15,821 bases of DNA from SLQH01 sp964612995 (GTDB lineage: Bacteria > Planctomycetota > UBA11346): positions 1 through 15,821 of the forward strand of contig CAZTGE010000098.1 in NCBI GenBank assembly GCA_964612995.1, in the 5' to 3' direction. The notes beneath the pieces are model-generated. The model worked only from the letters and a program-made list of their open reading frames with translations. It made no database searches and was not told the origin of the DNA. How positions within the stretch are numbered: the stretch's first letter is position 1; each line of letters starts with the position of its first letter. A program made the position numbers and the translations under genes. This document shows positions 1-7,125 of the stretch, piece by piece.

Positions 1-157
1 AAAGAACTTCAGGAAGGTCTGAGCAGTTACGTACCATCAATGGTAGCCTCTCATGGTTTCTCCGTGTTTTTGTGTCTCTGTGAGAAAATTGATCAGTGCC
101 GCCCACGCCTGAATCTGTCTGCAGGCTCAGGCGAACCACGACAAAGCCAGAGGGGTA

Positions 158-253
158 GGTCCTCGCGCAGTGAGGACCGTAGGGGCGAAGCCCCTGGGCA
201 GTCACAAAGCAGAAAGGTTGGGCGAAGCTACATGCTCGCAGCCCATTGATGGG
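158..253. repeat. Cluster of palindromes, REP-like or structured RNA
   Basis: Two perfect hairpins lie two bases apart. GGTCCTC (158-164) pairs with GAGGACC (172-178) across a 7-nt loop. AGGGGC (181-186) pairs with GCCCCT (190-195) across a GAA loop. A third short palindrome, CCCAT/ATGGG, is at 242-253. There is no T-run after them, so they are not ordinary intrinsic terminators. Dense compact palindromes between genes fit a REP-type intergenic element or a structured leader. I cannot name a family. Confidence 0.45.
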
Positions 254-552
254 TTGGGGGTGAGGCCCGCCTTGGAACTCTGCCCGCGCTCGATTGCCTT
301 CAACCGCCGGCCGCCGGATGTGCACTTTGTCTTCGGCCATGGGGTCGCCATGGTCTTGCGTGCCATCCGTGGCTGGCTCCGACCAGTCCGCTGGCCAACG
401 ACCATGAGCGTTTTGTCCAAGTGCCGGGCGCCCCGGTGTTCATGGTGTCTCTTTCATGGCGAGGATTTCCATCGACCGCAATGCGGCGCGTGTTCATAGT
501 GTTCGCGCGGCGGTGTGCTGATGCTCATGTGGCTGAATCCGCGCCCATACCC

Positions 553-558
553 GAGGAG
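553..558 (+). promoter_or_regulatory. Ribosome-binding site of the FHA gene
   Basis: GAGGAG ends eight bases before the ATG at 567 and supports that start over other in-frame candidates. Confidence 0.7.
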
Positions 559-566
559 AGCGCTCG

Positions 567-1577
567 ATGCCCACCCCTTCCGGTCTGTTGCGTGTATGCA
601 GCCCCTTGTCGCTCCTGCTGTTGGCGGCTCTGTGCGGAACCTGTTCCGCCGAGGCCCGGTCGGATCAGGCCGGGGCGCGTTCTGTCAGTCTTTCGCAGGC
701 CAAGGCAGGGGCTGAGCGCTATCGCGAGGCCCTGATCACGGTCGATGGCTTCGTCGATCGCTGGTTGGACCAGTCCGGTGGCAGTGTCAGTTTCTACGTT
801 CTCAAGGACAACTACGGCAATCATCTGCCGGTACGCACCACCGCCGGCAACCCTGCGCTGGGCAGCAGCTTGTCGGTGACGGGCTTCATGCTTCATGACA
901 CCGACCGCCGCATGGAGGTGCTCGACGAGCGTTCTCGTGCCTCGGCGGTAATCCAGGGGGTGGGTGCGGGTGGCATTTCGCAAGGGCTGGTGATCGCCAC
1001 GATCGGCGGCGGCGTTGTGTTGGTCATCCTCGCCATCGCCGTGCTCAAGAGCCTCGGTCGCACACCCGCCCCAACATCCAGGCCGGCACCGCGCCCTGCC
1101 GTGCCGCGGTCGCCGGTGGAGAGGCGCCCCCTGGCCGAAGCGCCCCCGGATGGTCCTGGCGGTAGCGGTGATCTCGATCGAACGGTCAAGGTGCAAGGGC
1201 GCAAGCTCGGTTTCGAGATGCCGATCGACACCACCTACAAGGTGCTTCCGGGCCGGTTCAAGGTGACGGGCGGCGACGATCAGGTCCAGGAGATCAAGCT
1301 CTACCAGATCAGCGCTGAGCCGGTATTCACTTTCGGGCGCAAGCCGGGCCCGGCCTGCCGCCACATCCGGGTGGACGACAAGACGGTGAGCAGCAAGCAG
1401 GCCGAGTTGCGCTATGCCAACGGTGTCTTCACCATTCAGAACCAATCGGAAACCAATCCGACCGTGGTGGATGGCTTGGAACTCGGTGTGGGACAGGCGC
1501 AGGAGCTGATGGACGGTTCGCAGATCGTGATGGGCGAGGTGGTGCTTCAGTTTGAAGCCAGCAAGCGGGGGAGCTGA
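567..1577 (+). CDS. Membrane FHA-domain protein with periplasmic OB-like domain
   Basis: This 336-residue protein probably reads phosphothreonine on the cytoplasmic face of the inner membrane. Residues 1-30 form a signal peptide ending Ser-Ala-Glu-Ala. Residues about 50-120 are a compact beta-rich domain resembling an OB-fold, predicted periplasmic. A transmembrane helix spans about 140-160, followed by Lys-Ser-Leu-Gly-Arg, so the rest should be cytoplasmic. A Pro-rich linker leads to Asp-Leu-Asp-Arg-Thr-Val-Lys (202-208), a motif shared with the kinases downstream. The FHA domain covers about 252-331: Gly257-Arg258, Ser275-Ser276-Lys277-Gln278 where SxxH is usual, and Asn297-Pro-Thr near the NG position. 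Gln replaces the structural His, which many FHA domains tolerate. The helical-repeat gene follows after 2 nt, implying a joint role. The FHA call is firm; the OB-like call is tentative; binding to the kinases is inference. Confidence 0.88.
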   Translation: MPTPSGLLRVCSPLSLLLLAALCGTCSAEARSDQAGARSVSLSQAKAGAERYREALITVDGFVDRWLDQSGGSVSFYVLKDNYGNHLPVRTTAGNPALGSSLSVTGFMLHDTDRRMEVLDERSRASAVIQGVGAGGISQGLVIATIGGGVVLVILAIAVLKSLGRTPAPTSRPAPRPAVPRSPVERRPLAEAPPDGPGGSGDLDRTVKVQGRKLGFEMPIDTTYKVLPGRFKVTGGDDQVQEIKLYQISAEPVFTFGRKPGPACRHIRVDDKTVSSKQAELRYANGVFTIQNQSETNPTVVDGLELGVGQAQELMDGSQIVMGEVVLQFEASKRGS

Positions 1578-1579
1578 GC

Positions 1580-3601
1580 ATGGGGTCCCGGATCGTAGCC
1601 GGTGTGTTCGCTGTCGGCCTGCTGGGTGCGGGCGCACTGTGCATTGGTGGAGGGGTGTGGCTGCTGGATCGTCAAGGCGAGGCGGATGCCCAACAGGACT
1701 TCATGGCGGCGGAGCAGCAGGCCAACCGCATGGAGGGCGATCTACGCAAGGCGCAGGAACCCTACCGGGCCTTTCTGGTGGCCCACGGCGAGGGCCCACT
1801 CGCGCAGGAGGCCGAACAACGCATCGCCGCGCTGGCGGCGATGGCCGTCGAACGCGACGGCTGGGAGCAGGCCCGCCAGGCCGCACAGGCGGCAGGTGAC
1901 GATTGGCGCACCGCTATTGCGGCCTGGCGTGCTTTCCTGGAAGCGCATCCTCAAGCCCCGCAGGCGACGGAGGCGGAGGCTGCCATACGTGAGCTGGAAC
2001 GCCTGGGGCCGCAACGCGATGAACAAGCGGAACTGCAAGCGCTCGAAGCTCTGGCCACCGAGCTGATCGCCCTGCAGGATGCCGACCAGGAGCGGGCCCG
2101 CATCGATCAGGTGGCGGCCGGATTGCACAGCGACAGCGCCATCAGACAGCTGGGCATCCTACGCGCCGACGTTGCGGTGCGCCAACGGGCCCGGCAATGG
2201 GCGGCTCAGCGCGAGACACTGGCGCAACAGCCGCTCGACCGGGCCGCAGAGGGCTATCGCGCTTTCATCGATGCGCATCGTGGTACCGACGAAGCGCAGG
2301 CGGCGGCCAAGGCATGGGCCGATCGGGCGTGGCAGGCCGCGATGCCAGCGGGCACCGCCACGCTGAGCGACTGGCGGCAGCGCCTTGCCGATCTGCAGGC
2401 CTTCGTGCAGGCACATCCAAACAGCGTGCATGTCGCAGCGGCGCGCACGGCTATCGAGCAGCTGCGTCGCCAGGGGTCGGAACTCGAACGCACGCACGAT
2501 CGCGAGTTGGTGGCTCCACTGAGCGCCGCGGTGGCCAGCACCGATGCGACCGGCATCGCCGGGTTGCGGTCGCGCGTCGCGGATATCCAGACGCAGTTGC
2601 TCACCGAAGAGGGCGCGGCCCTGCTGAACGCAGCCCGACATGCTTTGACCAATCGCGAGCGCGCCCTGGCCTGGTCCGCGCTCGCTGCGGAGCTGACCGA
2701 TGCTGGCCACCAGACGGCAATAGATGCCTGCCAGGCCTTCATCGAGGCCCATCCCGGAACGCCTGAGGCTGCCCAGGCACGCGCTGCGGCGATACGTTGC
2801 GAGGCTGCGATGGAGGACGCCCAATGGCAGCGTGCGACGGAGCAGGCGCGCGCGGCTGTCGATGATCCGACGCCAGGTCTGGCGGCGCTGGCCACCTTCC
2901 TGGATCGCTGGCCGGAGGGGCGGCACCGCGCCGAGGCGGAGGCCCTGCAGCGCCAGCTGCAACGTCGCGACATCCACGGTGCAGCGCAGCGGGTGCTGGC
3001 CGACTTGCCACAGCTCGCCAACTCGAGCGCCGCCGACAGCCTGGCTGAAGCCGTTACCGCAGTCGAGGAAGGATCCCACGCCGAGGCGCGGCGCTGGCTG
3101 CAGGCGGCACGCGCAGAGGGGCTTTCCGACGATGCCGATGCGGCCCTGGCCGTCCTGGTTCGTCGTACCTGGTTCGATCAAGCCGCTGGCCTGGCCGCTG
3201 TCGGCCGGTGGGCCGAAGCCCGCACGCTGCTGATGGAAGCGCGGCAGGAATTCGCTGACGATCCCCGTCTCGGTGAGTTGTACGAGGAGGCGGTGCGCGA
3301 AGACATCACCAGCACCACCCGTGACCATTGGCAGCGGGCCCTCGCCGCGATGGCCGACGAGGATTGGCACACCGCCGAACGATCCCTGGACTACGTCATC
3401 CGCAACGGCAATGCCCACTATCGCGGCCTGGCCGAACCGCGGCGCGACACCTGCCGCGAAGAGCGCTATCAGGCGCACTACGCCGCCGCCAAGCAGGCTC
3501 TCGCTGCAGATGACCTGATGACGGCCCGCACTCAGGCGCGCGCCGGCCTGGCGCTCAAACCGGGGGTTCAATTCCTGCAGGCCATCCTCGATCGTGACTG
3601 A
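1580..3601 (+). CDS. Membrane-anchored periplasmic helical-repeat protein
   Basis: This 673-residue protein has a single N-terminal transmembrane helix (about 5-29, ending in Trp-Leu-Leu-Asp-Arg-Gln) with Arg4 before it, so it is probably N-in with the rest periplasmic. The body is Ala/Glu/Gln-rich and helical. A motif of the form (Y/W)-x-A-F-(L/I)-x-A-H-P followed by an Ala-rich helix recurs at about 62-84, 116-138, 226-248, 272-295, 384-406 and 437-460, in the style of TPR-like scaffolds. The same repeat appears in the ectodomains of kinases K2 and K3. The C-terminal 100 residues also resemble the last visible part of K3. It starts 2 nt after the FHA gene, with a GGGGGAG ribosome-binding site overlapping that gene's end. 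It contains no catalytic domain. I infer a scaffold or co-receptor for the FHA/kinase system; the exact fold is uncertain. Confidence 0.85.
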   Translation: MGSRIVAGVFAVGLLGAGALCIGGGVWLLDRQGEADAQQDFMAAEQQANRMEGDLRKAQEPYRAFLVAHGEGPLAQEAEQRIAALAAMAVERDGWEQARQAAQAAGDDWRTAIAAWRAFLEAHPQAPQATEAEAAIRELERLGPQRDEQAELQALEALATELIALQDADQERARIDQVAAGLHSDSAIRQLGILRADVAVRQRARQWAAQRETLAQQPLDRAAEGYRAFIDAHRGTDEAQAAAKAWADRAWQAAMPAGTATLSDWRQRLADLQAFVQAHPNSVHVAAARTAIEQLRRQGSELERTHDRELVAPLSAAVASTDATGIAGLRSRVADIQTQLLTEEGAALLNAARHALTNRERALAWSALAAELTDAGHQTAIDACQAFIEAHPGTPEAAQARAAAIRCEAAMEDAQWQRATEQARAAVDDPTPGLAALATFLDRWPEGRHRAEAEALQRQLQRRDIHGAAQRVLADLPQLANSSAADSLAEAVTAVEEGSHAEARRWLQAARAEGLSDDADAALAVLVRRTWFDQAAGLAAVGRWAEARTLLMEARQEFADDPRLGELYEEAVREDITSTTRDHWQRALAAMADEDWHTAERSLDYVIRNGNAHYRGLAEPRRDTCREERYQAHYAAAKQALAADDLMTARTQARAGLALKPGVQFLQAILDRD

Positions 3602-3625
3602 TCCACGAGACACGAAAGGAGCATC

Positions 3626-3792
3626 GTGATCCGAACGCCCCGTCCGCCGGGCAAGGCGCCGATCCCTTGTCGCGCGCGGCACTCGATTACGCCCGCGCGA
3701 TGATGGATCCCACCGCCAGCAGCGCCCGCACCCAGGCCGCCTTCCAGGCCCTGCGCCAGGCTGCCGAACGGCAGCAGGAGACATCACCATGA
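3626..3792 (+). pseudogene. Tiny ORF with a probable frame break, coupled to the next gene
   Basis: A good ribosome-binding site, AAGGAG (3616-3621), precedes a GTG at 3626, but that frame stops after 25 codons. A second frame is open across the whole gap and ends at a TGA (3790-3792) that overlaps the next gene's ATG as ATGA. It encodes a coherent Ala/Gln-rich stretch including Leu-Asp-Tyr-Ala-Arg-Ala-Met-Met-Asp-Pro-Thr. In that frame the first ATG is 3700, giving 30 residues, but it lacks a ribosome-binding site. A one-base change just after the GTG would join the two into a protein of about 55 residues. It is therefore a frameshifted small gene, a sequencing error, or a 30-residue peptide translated by coupling. 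I do not recognise the product. Confidence 0.45.
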
Positions 3793-4187
3793 AGCCGCTG
3801 CACCATCGGTGGGCTCCTCTGCTCGCCGTGCTCCTGGCCCTTGCCACGGCGGCCTGCGATTCGCCGGATGAAACCAGCCAAGACGTGGGCACCCCCGGCA
3901 CTCAGGTGCCGCCCGCATCGGGTGTGTCCTACGCCGACTACCCGGGCATGTACGTGCGCAACCGGGCCGCGTCTTCGATCCAGGTCATCGGGGCCGACGC
4001 CACCGGCGCCTTCACCGGTGATTCGCTGGCCACCTCCACCACCATCGCTCCCGGCGACCGCTTCTATTGCCGCGCCCACAAGGACCACCCGCAGCTGCGG
4101 CTCGTGGCCCCCGGCGACACCCTGATCCTGCAGCTCCACGAGGGCGACGAATACATCTACGATCCCAGTCTGGAAGGAGATGGCTGA
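3789..4187 (+). CDS. Small lipoprotein, first of a paralogous pair
   Basis: This is a 132-residue predicted lipoprotein. A short basic start (Lys2, His5, His6, Arg7) is followed by a hydrophobic stretch and Ala-Thr-Ala-Ala-Cys23, a usable lipobox. Asp24 follows the Cys; in enterobacterial Lol sorting, Asp at +2 keeps a lipoprotein in the inner membrane, where the neighbouring kinases also sit. The mature part (about 48-130) is a single small beta-rich domain beginning Tyr-Val-Arg-Asn and including Gly-Asp-Thr-Leu-Ile-Leu-Gln-Leu. The next gene's product follows the same plan. Its ATG overlaps the stop of the tiny ORF upstream (ATGA). I do not recognise the family; a partner or modulator of kinase K1 is inference from position. 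Confidence 0.8.
   Translation: MKPLHHRWAPLLAVLLALATAACDSPDETSQDVGTPGTQVPPASGVSYADYPGMYVRNRAASSIQVIGADATGAFTGDSLATSTTIAPGDRFYCRAHKDHPQLRLVAPGDTLILQLHEGDEYIYDPSLEGDG
4174..4179 (+). promoter_or_regulatory. Ribosome-binding site deciding the second lipoprotein start
   Basis: AAGGAG directly abuts an in-frame ATG at 4180, too close to serve it, but lies 9 nt before the ATG at 4189. The start at 4189 is therefore preferred. Confidence 0.75.
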
Positions 4188-4188
4188 C

Positions 4189-4545
4189 ATGATCCGCACG
4201 CAGCATCCTTGGTGCACAACCCTGCGCGCCCTGAGCCTTCTCCTCGCCCTGCTCGCCGTCGGCTGCGATGGCGACGACGGCTACGGCATCACCCGCGATG
4301 GGTGCTACGTCCAGGTCGCCAACCAGACCGGCGCCTCCTTCCTCGTCACCTGGCCCAACGGCATCGGCACCGAGCGGGTGTACTCAGGAGAGACCAGCCG
4401 CGAACGCTTCCTTGACCAGGGCGCCACCGTCCGGGTCGAGCAGTACGGCGACACCATCAGCCTGCGCGTGCCCGAATCCGGCGAGCACGTGTTCACCATC
4501 CACGCCGATGCTTTCGCCAAGGTCGTCCCCATTGGTAATGGCTGA
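4189..4545 (+). CDS. Small lipoprotein, second of a paralogous pair
   Basis: This is a 118-residue predicted lipoprotein when started at 4189, chosen by ribosome-binding-site spacing; an ATG three codons upstream is in frame but unlikely. The signal peptide ends Leu-Leu-Ala-Val-Gly-Cys with Asp at +2, again the inner-membrane retention signal of the enterobacterial Lol rule. The mature domain begins Cys-Tyr-Val-Gln-Val-Ala-Asn and contains Gly-Asp-Thr-Ile-Ser-Leu-Arg-Val-Pro-Glu, aligning with the Gly-Asp-Thr block of the preceding lipoprotein, so the two look like an old tandem duplication. It begins one base after that gene's stop and ends 15 nt before kinase K1. The function is unknown; co-regulation with K1 is likely from spacing. 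Confidence 0.8.
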   Translation: MIRTQHPWCTTLRALSLLLALLAVGCDGDDGYGITRDGCYVQVANQTGASFLVTWPNGIGTERVYSGETSRERFLDQGATVRVEQYGDTISLRVPESGEHVFTIHADAFAKVVPIGNG

Positions 4546-4560
4546 AACCGAGTGATGCCC

Positions 4561-7125
4561 ATGAGTGATCTCCAACCCGGCCAGCACATCGGTCCCTGCC
4601 GCATCATCAGCACCATCGGCGCCGGCGGCATGGGTGCGGTCTACCTGGCCGAGCACACCAGGCTCGGCAAGCAGGTGGCGCTGAAGGTGCTCAGTGGCCA
4701 GTTCCTGACCGACCCGGAATACGTGGCCCGCTTCCAGCGCGAGGCCAGCAGCCTGGCCCAGCTCGACCACCCCAACATTGCCGCGCTCCTGGACTTCGGC
4801 GAAGACGCCGGTCAGCACTACATGCTGACCCAGTACGTGCCAGGCGGCAGCCTGAAAGAACGCATCGCCGCCAGCGGCCGTCAGCCCTGGTCGCAGATGC
4901 GCCGATTGGCCGAGCAACTCCTGCAGGCCCTGGCCTACGCCCACGCCAAAGGCTTCGTCCACCGCGACATCAAGCCGGCCAACATCCTCCTGGACGAGCA
5001 AGGCAACGCCCGCGTGGTCGACTTCGGCCTGGTCCGCGGCCTGGCCGCCGGCGGCCTCACCCTCACCGGCGAGGCCATGGGCACGCCGCACTACATGAGC
5101 CCCGAACAATGGGACGGCGCCGACCCCGACCCCCGCATGGATCTCTGGGCCCTCGGCGTGACCCTGCACCACGCCCTCACCGGCCAGGTCCCCTTCGGCG
5201 GCACCGAACCCACCAAGGTGATGAAGGGCATCGTCCTCAGCCCGCATCCCACCCTGGCCGACTGTGGTATCACCGATGCCCCGCCGGCCCTGCAGGCCTT
5301 CCTCGACCGCCTGCTGGCCAAGGAGCCAGCCGACCGCTTCGCTTCGGCTGAAGCCGCCCTGCAGGCTTTGGACGACCTGGCCAGCGGTAAGCAAAGCGCT
5401 CCCGCCTCAGCCCCACGGCCAATGGCCGATGTGGACCGCACGGTCAAGGCGCGACAGAGAAGTGTTGTAAATATCCAAGGCCGGGGAGGGCCAGAGGCCA
5501 CGGCAGACTCTACCCCAGAACCAAACCCCCGAAGTGCTGCCAAGATGCTGATCCTAATTCTTCTACTTGTTGGTTTATCGGCATTAGCATGTGGCACCGC
5601 GCTCTGGATTGAGAGGCGGGACATTAATAGTGCGGACAGCTCAAGTCGGCCCTCAGAGTGCCAGGACTCAGGGCGTCAGTCACCACGCTGGCCATCCCCA
5701 TCCCATACCAGCAATGGCGCTCCAGACACGAGCGGCTTTGAGCGGAATGGATTTGTTGCCGCCGGCCGGAGTGCCGCCCATCCCGAGCCTGATTCATTGG
5801 CATCAGGAAGCAGCCAGCCTTTGCCTACAGATGCCCACGCGAATCATGAGCCAGAAACTGCACGACCCACCAGTGGCAAGCAGGTGCCAGATCCAGCGCC
5901 AGATCCAGCGCCAGATTCCACGCTTGCAATTTTTGCCACAGATGTAATCAATGCACACAAAGAGGGTAGGGCCCTGCGGGCTGACACGTTCAGAAAACTC
6001 TGTCTGTCCATAGCAAAACAAAGTCCGCAAGAGTCCATCAGAGCGCTTGATGGCTGGTTATCAATATACGAAGAACAGAAGGGCGAACTGCGGGTTGGGG
6101 CTGACATAATCATTTGCGCATTACTGGACCATATCTCCAAGTCACAAGTCATTCAGGCCTTTCGGGCAATTGACACAAAAGCACTAACGAAGATGGCGCG
6201 CTTGCTGAGCCAAGGTGATGCGCTCCAGTCATTGAGTGCCATTGAGATTGCGCAGTCCATAGATGCCCTGTCCCACGTCATTGGCGACGTTGTTTCCATA
6301 TTGTCATTTGACAAAGAGCTTGATACAGCATATCAGCTATGCGAGGCAGGCTACCGTCTGACCATGCAGTCTAATATAATGTCGCCCGAATCACTTCCCA
6401 GCCGTCGCACTGCAAGAATCGCCTCCAGCGTGTTCGTTCCGGGACTGTCGCACTACGCCAGCGCAAGGGGTCCTTCGGCCGCATTGAGGGCCTTGATTTT
6501 TGCCGCCAACAGGCTGCAAAACATCAGCGCCTCAGACCTATCAAAAGTACACAGATGCCTTCGTATACTTGCTAATATTGAGTCATGCTTTGATGAATGC
6601 GTACAGAGGCAGCCTTTGCGCATTGGTCCTGCATGGGCCTTTGCCGTTGGCATCTTCGAAAGTGCAGAAATCGTTCAGTCTTGCCTTGCGGATGAGACAC
6701 TGCGCCCCATTGTCGCATCTGCTGCCTGCTATCTAGACAGGCGCCTGCTGGTAACTGCAGCGCAAACACTTGCATCTAAGGACGCAAATCAAAGCGGCGT
6801 TGATGCTTATATAATGGCAGAAAAGATATGCCCATTTCTCAACGACCCCGCGGCCATAGCCGCTTTGCAGAAAGAATCCAAGCAATCGGAAGAAGGGTTG
6901 CTGAGAGAGGCCGTCAGGATCATGGATCTTTCGACCCAGACATTAGAAAACAAGGGCGCTGAAGCTGTTGTCGATGCAGCAATCCTGCTCGACTTCCTCA
7001 TGTCTCGTGCCGGCCAGGACACATCTGTAGCAAGAAAAATGGAAGCACTATACCAATGTCTGGCGCTAAAGAATGATGGTGCAATGAGTGACACCAATGA
7101 ACACACAGGAGGAGAAACCCCGTGA
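4561..7125 (+). CDS. Receptor Ser/Thr protein kinase K1 (PknB-like) with unknown helical sensor
   Basis: The 854-residue product starts at 4561 by alignment with K2 and K3, which also begin Met-Ser-Asp-Leu-Gln; GTG 4552 and ATG 4555 are in-frame alternatives. The kinase domain covers about 10-272: glycine loop Gly20-Ala-Gly-Gly-Met-Gly25, Lys42 in Val-Ala-Leu-Lys, Glu61, His134-Arg-Asp136, Asn141, Asp154-Phe-Gly, activation-loop Thr167/169/175 and Ser-Pro-Glu at 180-182. All catalytic residues are present, so it should be active. Asp-Arg-Thr-Val-Lys lies at 292-296. A transmembrane helix spans about 329-350. Outside come a Ser/Pro/Asn-rich linker with a short repeated Pro-Asp-Pro-Ala unit (443-452) and then about 400 mostly helical residues I cannot assign. 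From codon 298 on the DNA becomes A/T-richer: hand counts give 41/60 G+C at 4981-5040 and 29/60 at 6061-6120. The stop overlaps the next start. Confidence 0.93.
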   Translation: MSDLQPGQHIGPCRIISTIGAGGMGAVYLAEHTRLGKQVALKVLSGQFLTDPEYVARFQREASSLAQLDHPNIAALLDFGEDAGQHYMLTQYVPGGSLKERIAASGRQPWSQMRRLAEQLLQALAYAHAKGFVHRDIKPANILLDEQGNARVVDFGLVRGLAAGGLTLTGEAMGTPHYMSPEQWDGADPDPRMDLWALGVTLHHALTGQVPFGGTEPTKVMKGIVLSPHPTLADCGITDAPPALQAFLDRLLAKEPADRFASAEAALQALDDLASGKQSAPASAPRPMADVDRTVKARQRSVVNIQGRGGPEATADSTPEPNPRSAAKMLILILLLVGLSALACGTALWIERRDINSADSSSRPSECQDSGRQSPRWPSPSHTSNGAPDTSGFERNGFVAAGRSAAHPEPDSLASGSSQPLPTDAHANHEPETARPTSGKQVPDPAPDPAPDSTLAIFATDVINAHKEGRALRADTFRKLCLSIAKQSPQESIRALDGWLSIYEEQKGELRVGADIIICALLDHISKSQVIQAFRAIDTKALTKMARLLSQGDALQSLSAIEIAQSIDALSHVIGDVVSILSFDKELDTAYQLCEAGYRLTMQSNIMSPESLPSRRTARIASSVFVPGLSHYASARGPSAALRALIFAANRLQNISASDLSKVHRCLRILANIESCFDECVQRQPLRIGPAWAFAVGIFESAEIVQSCLADETLRPIVASAACYLDRRLLVTAAQTLASKDANQSGVDAYIMAEKICPFLNDPAAIAALQKESKQSEEGLLREAVRIMDLSTQTLENKGAEAVVDAAILLDFLMSRAGQDTSVARKMEALYQCLALKNDGAMSDTNEHTGGETP
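7107..7114 (+). promoter_or_regulatory. Strong ribosome-binding site inside the K1 3' end
   Basis: AGGAGGAG lies 7 nt before a GTG at 7122, which overlaps the K1 stop as GTGA. It justifies a GTG start and implies translational coupling. Confidence 0.8.

Larger units (their letters stand above)
1..566. other. 5' region without a convincing gene
   Basis: No open frame here has a good ribosome-binding site, a recognisable protein or a consistent codon pattern; short frames exist on both strands and overlap each other. The first bases could hold the last codons of an upstream gene ending at a TGA at 20-22, but too little is visible to say. A small palindrome lies at 32-45 (TACCAT/ATGGTA). The segment around 158-253 is rich in hairpins and is listed separately. 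CCATGG occurs twice, at 337-342 and 348-353. I could not identify a promoter for the downstream operon with confidence. Confidence 0.6.

Noticed and set aside
1..22. Tail of an upstream gene ending at TGA 20-22
   Set aside because: Only six codons are visible and no frame can be preferred.
158..253. Integron attC site or CRISPR repeat
   Set aside because: There is no integrase, no paired core sites in the right order and no regularly spaced repeats.
525..1637. Long open frame on the minus strand opposite the FHA gene
   Set aside because: It mirrors GC-rich codons of the + strand gene, lacks a domain or ribosome-binding site, and the + strand product has clear FHA motifs.
2159..3901. A 580-codon minus-strand open frame opposite the scaffold protein
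   Set aside because: It is a typical antisense shadow in GC-rich DNA. The + strand shows regular protein repeats and operon spacing.
5883..5918. Short tandem repeat in the K1 linker
   Set aside because: Only a few Pro-Asp-Pro-Ala units in a disordered linker; ordinary slippage explains it.
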